Of a stretch of 7,291 nt of DNA, positions 7,041 through 7,291 are shown piece after piece. A model generated the notes under the pieces. That model was not told the DNA's origin and ran no database searches. It worked only from the letters and a program-made list of their open reading frames with translations. The DNA comes from CAZFCK01 sp964517355 (GTDB lineage: Bacteria; Desulfobacterota; Desulfovibrionia; Desulfovibrionales; Desulfovibrionaceae), in NCBI GenBank assembly GCA_964517355.1, contig CAZFCK010000234.1:1-7291 (forward strand), in the 5' to 3' direction. Both the position numbers and the translations under genes were made by a program. Numbering within the stretch: position 1 is the stretch's first letter; each line of letters starts with the position of its first letter.

Positions 7041-7069
7041 AGCATAGCTCATGACCATGGCGCTGAAAA
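7041..7069 (-). promoter_or_regulatory. Candidate promoter of the Sel1/solute-binding gene
   Basis: On the - strand TTTTCA (7069-7064) and TATGCT (7046-7041) are separated by 17 bases, each matching four of six consensus positions. The position would give a leader of roughly 35 bases before ATG 7000. The match is ordinary and could be chance. Confidence 0.3.
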
Positions 7070-7291
7070 GCAGAAGGCCGGATTGCTGCTGCCCATGTGT
7101 TGTGATAAGAGATAATGGAAGAAAAACATGTCGTTCCAGGGGCGCTCTTTTATGAGAGAGTCTTGTAGCGGACAGGATTTGATCGTTTGCATTTGAAGAA
7201 ATACGAATGAGGGAGCATGTGGAAGGCGATTTTTCTCTAGAGCCTCTCACGCTTGAAAAGCGCTAGATGCTCTTATGCATTTCCCTGGAAC
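7070..7291. other. Right-edge intergenic DNA with inverted repeat and hairpin
   Basis: No convincing gene is seen in these 222 bases. GTTCCAGGG at 7133-7141 recurs inverted as CCCTGGAAC at 7283-7291, the last bases of the window, enclosing 141 bases. Inside it, AGAGC (7239-7243) pairs with GCTCT (7269-7273) outside a 6x6 internal loop, and CGCTT (7250-7254) pairs with AAGCG (7258-7262) around GAA. A 22-codon reading frame (7128-7196, +) begins after GGAAG with a 6-base spacer, but nothing else supports it. Confidence 0.3.

Noticed and set aside
6903..7250. 115-codon - strand frame reaching into the right-edge gap
   Set aside because: It overlaps the signal-peptide region of the solute-binding gene in another frame and runs through that gene's likely promoter and ribosome site; no protein family is recognisable.

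Overview
The window looks like chromosomal DNA of a moderately GC-rich Gram-negative bacterium. A Desulfovibrio-like deltaproteobacterium is my best guess, based on the CheR/HDOD pairing and general protein style; no marker gene is present, so this is tentative. Four genes account for almost all of the sequence. One is on the + strand (140-2119). Three are on the - strand, transcribed from right to left: 7000-4784, 4422-3460 and 3460-2219.

Left part (1-2218): a GC-rich hairpin-forming stretch (1-42) is followed by a very AT-rich promoter-like stretch (about 62-103) and a 659-residue protein. That protein joins an N-terminal family-2-type sulfotransferase domain to nine consecutive TPR repeats. 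Base composition in the catalytic part is locally much lower in GC than in the neighbours, which suggests an acquired or fast-evolving surface-modification gene. It converges on the - strand operon across a 99-base gap that holds several small hairpins.

Middle part (2219-4783): cheR (chemoreceptor methyltransferase) and a gene for an HDOD-domain protein form a tight two-gene unit with a TAATG stop/start overlap, so they are probably translationally coupled. Upstream of cheR is a 361-base gap that stays open in the cheR frame. It contains a possible upstream start and tandem hairpins.

Right part (4784-7291): a secreted 738-residue protein fuses Sel1-type repeats to a family-5 (peptide/nickel type) periplasmic solute-binding domain, with no permease genes nearby. 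The last 291 bases hold its probable promoter and an unexplained stretch with an inverted repeat and a hairpin.

Taken together, the - strand genes could link periplasmic ligand sensing, receptor methylation and HDOD-type signalling. That link is inference from adjacency only. I see no CRISPR array, transposase, tRNA or rRNA. The most unusual items are the two fusion proteins (sulfotransferase-TPR and Sel1-SBP5); no clearly new multi-gene system is evident.
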